Assembly: GCF_014197445.1 (NCBI RefSeq)
Contig: NZ_JACIFO010000007.1
Span: 118,859-182,858, forward strand
Direction of reading: 5' to 3'
From: Mesonia hippocampi
GTDB taxonomy: Bacteria; Bacteroidota; Bacteroidia; Flavobacteriales; Flavobacteriaceae
Length of the DNA stretch: 64,000 nucleotides
The notes beneath the pieces are model-generated. The model saw only the letters and a list, made by a program, of their open reading frames with translations, did no database searches and was not told the DNA's origin. The position numbers were made by a program, and so were the translations under genes. Each line of letters opens with the position of its first letter. The stretch's first letter is position 1. Positions 62,541-64,000 of this stretch are shown one piece after another.

Positions 62541-62553
62541 AGGATATATACAA

Positions 62554-62563
62554 GTTGTAAAAC
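62554..62563. repeat. Cassette 4, 5' core (GTTGTAAAAC)
   Basis: The exact inverse complement of GTTTTACAAC at 62996-63005, which lies just after the gene it precedes. Confidence 0.65.
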
Positions 62564-62565
62564 AT

Positions 62566-62985
62566 TTGAGAAAATTGAAAAAATTGTCCAATCGATATAT
62601 TATTTTATCTTTTTTTCTGTCACTCGGATTAAATTCCTGCGATAATCGGACTCAAAAAAAGTTTTTCGACAAAATTGTTTATGATACATATCATTCAAAT
62701 TACGAAGGAATAATTACTAATAAATATATCGATAAATACAATCATGCTAGACCTGTAGTTGTATTAGAAGAACAAATATTTGGTAAAAAGCAAATGGATT
62801 TTATGTTCGAAAGTTCCGATCTTTTTGACTTTTTCAAAGTTGGAGATACAATTATTAAAAAGAATAAGTCTTTAACAATAAATATTAAGCGAAAAAATAT
62901 AGATACAATCATTAAGTTTAATTTTAGTAACGTTAAAGGCAATGAAAAATTTTACTCTGAAAACCAATACCTAACGCAGGATTAA
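62566..62985 (+). CDS. Small lipoprotein of cassette 4, unknown function
   Basis: The 139-residue product starts from TTG (62566 or 62575; no in-frame ATG precedes the signal peptide). It has a hydrophobic leader with lipobox GLNSC (about Cys25). The mature part is Lys/Ile/Asp-rich with beta strands (SLTINIKRKNIDTIIKFNFS) and no motif I recognise. It lies between matched 10-base cores, as a single-gene cassette with its own promoter. Confidence 0.6.
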   Translation: MRKLKKLSNRYIILSFFLSLGLNSCDNRTQKKFFDKIVYDTYHSNYEGIITNKYIDKYNHARPVVVLEEQIFGKKQMDFMFESSDLFDFFKVGDTIIKKNKSLTINIKRKNIDTIIKFNFSNVKGNEKFYSENQYLTQD

Positions 62986-62995
62986 ATAAAAAAAC

Positions 62996-63134
62996 GTTTT
63001 ACAACACCGTATAAAAAAAATTGCTAGTTTTAGCTAAACCAAAGTTAGTTGCCCGTTTGCTAGCTTCTGATTTTCCTTCGGAAAATCCTCGCACACAAAC
63101 ACGCAACTTTCCTTATACAAACACGTTGCCAGTA
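62996..63134. repeat. attC-like cassette junction between cassettes 4 and 5
   Basis: The site runs from the 3' core GTTTTACAAC (62996-63005) to the 5' core of the next cassette GTTGCCAGTA (63125-63134). Inside are nested arms: GTATAA/TTATAC (63009-63014, 63113-63118), GTTGC..GTTTG/CAAAC..GCAAC (63048-63059, 63096-63107) and an apical GATTTTCC-TTC-GGAAAATC (63069-63087). Length and bulged fold resemble integron attC sites, but the core sequence does not follow RYYYAAC/GTTRRRY beyond AAC and GTT. Confidence 0.6.
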
Positions 63135-63155
63135 ATACGAAAAACTGAAAAATTG

Positions 63156-63884
63156 ATGAAGATAAAATTTACAATACTTATTTGCTTTCTATTTTTAACA
63201 AGCTGTGGTCAATCCCAAACTGAAAAAGTAACGGGAAACCCAACAAATGATTTACCGAAATTATTTGACCAAAATTCAGTCTCTGTTGATATAATGGATG
63301 AACTAAAAACTGACCCAAAACAATTGGAACTGACAGCTAAACTTCAAAAAGCATTTCAAGAAAATTATGAATGGTTTCAAAATTATATCAAAACAGCTGA
63401 AAAAGGGAAACCACTAAAATATCATCCTAACTTTGGAATGACAGAATCTGAATACAATGAATATTTAAAACTTTCTGAACAAGTAGAAGTCGTCTCAAGT
63501 GGAAAAGAAATAGTTGAAATTAAAAAAAATGCAGATAGAATAAACTTTATTGGTCAAGACAAAACTTCTATTTTCAATGACTTAACCATTGATTTAAAAA
63601 ACAACAAAATTTTATTTAAGAATTACGTTTTGTCTTTTGTCAATGAAATTAATGTATCAGATAATGACAACGGTCTTAAAAGCAAATGGAGAGGGTATAA
63701 TTGGGAGTTTGTTAACCCTAAACTGACTGAAGAAACTGACATACAAGCTTTGGATGAATTTACTTCTATTACTCTAACTATTGGTCAGTTAGAAAAAAAT
63801 GGAAAAATCTATATGAAGATTAAGGAAAGAAAAATGGTTAATGGATTAAAGACGATGGACAATCAAATACCGATAATGTTTTGA
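63156..63884 (+). CDS. Lipoprotein of cassette 5, unknown function
   Basis: The 242-residue protein starts at ATG 63156 (MKIKFTILICFLFLTSCGQS), with lipobox LTSC (Cys17). The frame stays open to 63021, but that part is translated cassette-junction sequence and is not a real N-terminus. The mature protein is mixed alpha/beta and Lys/Glu-rich with no recognised motif. It has no separate promoter in the short junction, so it may be read from the cassette 4 promoter. Confidence 0.65.
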   Translation: MKIKFTILICFLFLTSCGQSQTEKVTGNPTNDLPKLFDQNSVSVDIMDELKTDPKQLELTAKLQKAFQENYEWFQNYIKTAEKGKPLKYHPNFGMTESEYNEYLKLSEQVEVVSSGKEIVEIKKNADRINFIGQDKTSIFNDLTIDLKNNKILFKNYVLSFVNEINVSDNDNGLKSKWRGYNWEFVNPKLTEETDIQALDEFTSITLTIGQLEKNGKIYMKIKERKMVNGLKTMDNQIPIMF

Positions 63885-63893
63885 AAAAAGTAC

Positions 63894-63903
63894 TACTGGC
63901 AAC
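63894..63903. repeat. Cassette 5, 3' core (TACTGGCAAC)
   Basis: The exact inverse complement of GTTGCCAGTA at 63125-63134; the match continues for three of the next four bases. Confidence 0.65.
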
Positions 63904-63918
63904 ACTGGTAACCGTTGC

Positions 63919-63980
63919 ACAAGCCTATAATTTTGCCTAAATCGATTTTATATAAGCCGTTTTAAGCGGCTTTATTTTTT
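63919..63980 (+). terminator. Shared repeat with terminator hairpin, copy 2
   Basis: It closely matches 54511-54572. The stem AAGCCG/CGGCTT (63954-63959, 63967-63972) is perfect here, where copy 1 has a G-T pair, and is followed by a T-rich run. It would end the cassette 5 transcript. Confidence 0.65.
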
Positions 63981-64000
63981 TACTAGTTGAGCGAATAGTT

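Noticed and set aside
63021..63155. N-terminal 45-residue extension of the cassette 5 lipoprotein
   Set aside because: The extension translates the folded junction and hides a clear signal peptide that begins at ATG 63156.
52833..64000. A canonical class of integron with integrase
   Set aside because: No tyrosine recombinase gene is in the window and the cores do not fit RYYYAAC/GTTRRRY beyond AAC/GTT. I therefore call the units integron-like only.

Overview
The window is AT-rich chromosomal DNA from a member of the Bacteroidota, most likely a marine-type Flavobacteriaceae. Evidence: the promoters match the lineage consensus TTG-N19-TAnnTTTG and genes lack Shine-Dalgarno leaders; there is a TonB-dependent receptor, many SPII lipoproteins, an enlarged signal peptidase I, a Flavobacteria-type 6S RNA beside zapA, and a RecF/DUF721 cluster. 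No species assignment is possible from sequence alone.

Layout. 1-0.7 kb: end of proS, two identical tRNA-Glu genes, rpsT. 0.9-14.4 kb: housekeeping blocks (DUF721/lipoprotein/recF; TPR protein/ribH; mutL/two rhomboids/EEP phosphatase; then a leftward run parA-parB-DUF5683-dapB-lepB-WbqC). 14.7-22 kb: an unrecognised rightward four-gene operon with two paralogous double zinc-ribbon proteins, a 1278-aa helical protein and a TPR protein. 22-24.6 kb: a TPR sensor kinase and a LuxR-type response regulator. 24.6-30.8 kb: lipoproteins, an orphan TssD/Hcp-like protein, a serine hydrolase, a thrombospondin-3-repeat lipoprotein and a cysteine desulfurase. 30.8-35.2 kb: cold-shock gene with a long leader, then a vitamin B6 cluster (YggS, an AAA ATPase, pyridoxal kinase, divergent MocR/PdxR regulator) with an odd tRNA-Cys between. 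35-52.8 kb: TonB receptor, M23 peptidase, coiled-coil/zapA/6S RNA/rny, M3 peptidase, uvrA, a sigma factor, nth, bcp, aroB, proline dehydrogenase.

52.8-64 kb is accessory DNA and the most interesting part. Short genes (a CrtO-like protein, a ParDE toxin-antitoxin pair, an AraC regulator with an RclC-like protein, two lipoproteins) are separated by long related non-coding repeats. Four of these gene units are bounded by short inverted sequences private to that unit (three are exact 10-base inverted matches, the fourth 8/10 with both differences wobble-compatible). This is the relation expected of integron-like cassettes, whose 5' and 3' ends must pair in the circular form. The repeats also carry near-consensus promoters facing the next gene, a shared terminator hairpin, and foldable attC-like stems. 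No integrase lies in the window and the cores do not fit the canonical integron consensus. An ABC-transporter/M1-peptidase/XRE/DUF2975 block sits inside this region, flanked by a 9-base direct repeat.

A second notable signal is a 16-base palindromic element (TCACTGAAnnCCGTGA) found twice, upstream of the zinc-ribbon operon and of the gene beside the TssD-like locus. In both cases it is exactly 48 bases before the -7 box, which suggests the two loci share an activator.
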